Assembly (NCBI RefSeq): GCF_002954545.1
Contig: NZ_MSCH01000003.1
Coordinates: 868,001-932,000, forward strand
Length of the DNA: 64,000 nucleotides
Source of the DNA: Psychrosphaera saromensis
GTDB lineage: Bacteria; Pseudomonadota; Gammaproteobacteria; Enterobacterales; Alteromonadaceae
Direction of reading: 5' to 3'
Under the pieces are notes generated by a model. It was given only the letters and a program-made list of their open reading frames with translations. It had not been told where the DNA came from and did no database searches. Numbering within the stretch: position 1 is the first letter of the stretch; each line of letters opens with the position of its first letter. Positions 63,742 through 64,000 of the stretch are shown here, in pieces. The position numbers were made by a program, and so were the translations under genes.

Positions 63742-64000
63742 ATGAAATTTTTAAAAACTAAATTATGTGTAACGATTCTTGGCCTAACGTCAGTGTTTGC
63801 CCAAGCAGAAATTGCAGTGGTGGTTCACCCTTCAAATGCATCTGCACTTGATAGCTCATCTATCTCTAGAATATTTCTAGGTAAATTAAAAAGTTTTGAT
63901 GGTGGCGGCCAAGCGGTCCCTATCAATCAGGAATCTTCAATGCCTGCGACAGATGAATTTAACTCTAAAGTGTTAAATAAATCGGGGAGTCAGTTGAAGT
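63742..64000 (+). CDS. phosphate ABC transporter substrate-binding-like protein (partial)
   Basis: The start of a gene cut by the window edge. ATG 63742 follows AGGGG. It has a signal peptide (MKFLKTKLCVTILGLTSVFAQA) and then IAVVVHPSNASALDSSSISRIFLGK, the opening pattern of small PstS-like proteins. At least 86 codons are visible. Confidence 0.85.
   Translation, partial: MKFLKTKLCVTILGLTSVFAQAEIAVVVHPSNASALDSSSISRIFLGKLKSFDGGGQAVPINQESSMPATDEFNSKVLNKSGSQLK

Overview
The window is chromosomal DNA of a low-GC marine gammaproteobacterium of the order Alteromonadales, most like the Colwelliaceae (Thalassotalea or Colwellia type). I base this on gene content and gene order read from the sequence, not on a database search. 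Blocks of gene order familiar from Escherichia, Vibrio and Shewanella are visible: nfuA / comF / bioH, ccoG-srkA-dsbA, hslR-hslO next to a complete general secretion (gsp) operon, yrfG / nudE-cysQ, and yheT-yheU. There is no prophage, integrase or CRISPR array. The only mobile element is one intact IS3-family insertion sequence.

Layout. 0-5 kb: nfuA, a large M14 metallopeptidase, comF and bioH. 5-11 kb: a two-gene unit with a SprA-like metalloprotease homologue, then a leftward run ccoG-srkA-dsbA-ygjP, and a DUF3299 gene. 11-16 kb: an ElaA-like acetyltransferase, then a TPP-riboswitch thiamine salvage operon (outer-membrane receptor, YkoF-like binding protein, PnuT permease, kinase) ending at a small HTH gene. 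16.4-20 kb: tRNA-Arg(CCG), a small outer-membrane protein, an SDR epimerase and comM. 20-26 kb: fadE with operator-like palindromes, a heptamer repeat array interrupted by the IS, an M28 lipoprotein peptidase and a TlpA-like thioredoxin.

26-39.5 kb: hslO and hslR (leftward), then gspC to gspN in order, a full type II secretion operon with an internal terminator after the major pseudopilin gspG. 39.5-46 kb: a cNMP-binding protein, D-lactate dehydrogenase, an octamer repeat array, a PepSY iron-related membrane operon with a Fur-like site, and nagA preceded by a perfect 39-bp tandem repeat. 46-50.4 kb: yrfG, nudE, cysQ and small conserved genes. 50-55 kb: nhaR / nhaA with a striking palindrome between them, then a flavin reductase, a DCC protein and an SDR. 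55-64 kb: CIA30 and HAD genes, a ParD-like gene overlapping a methionine aminopeptidase behind an inverted-repeat promoter, a divergent LysR / metallo-hydrolase pair, a second nhaA, a porin, and the start of a phosphate-binding-like protein cut by the window edge.

Most of the window is core metabolism and envelope biology. The parts most worth a second look are the ParD-like/Map pair with its operator, the nhaR-nhaA palindrome, the thiamine operon with a one-domain YkoF-like protein, the small-unit tandem repeats that follow terminators (one of them hit by the IS), and the 39-bp repeat before nagA. I did not find clear evidence of a wholly new multi-gene system.
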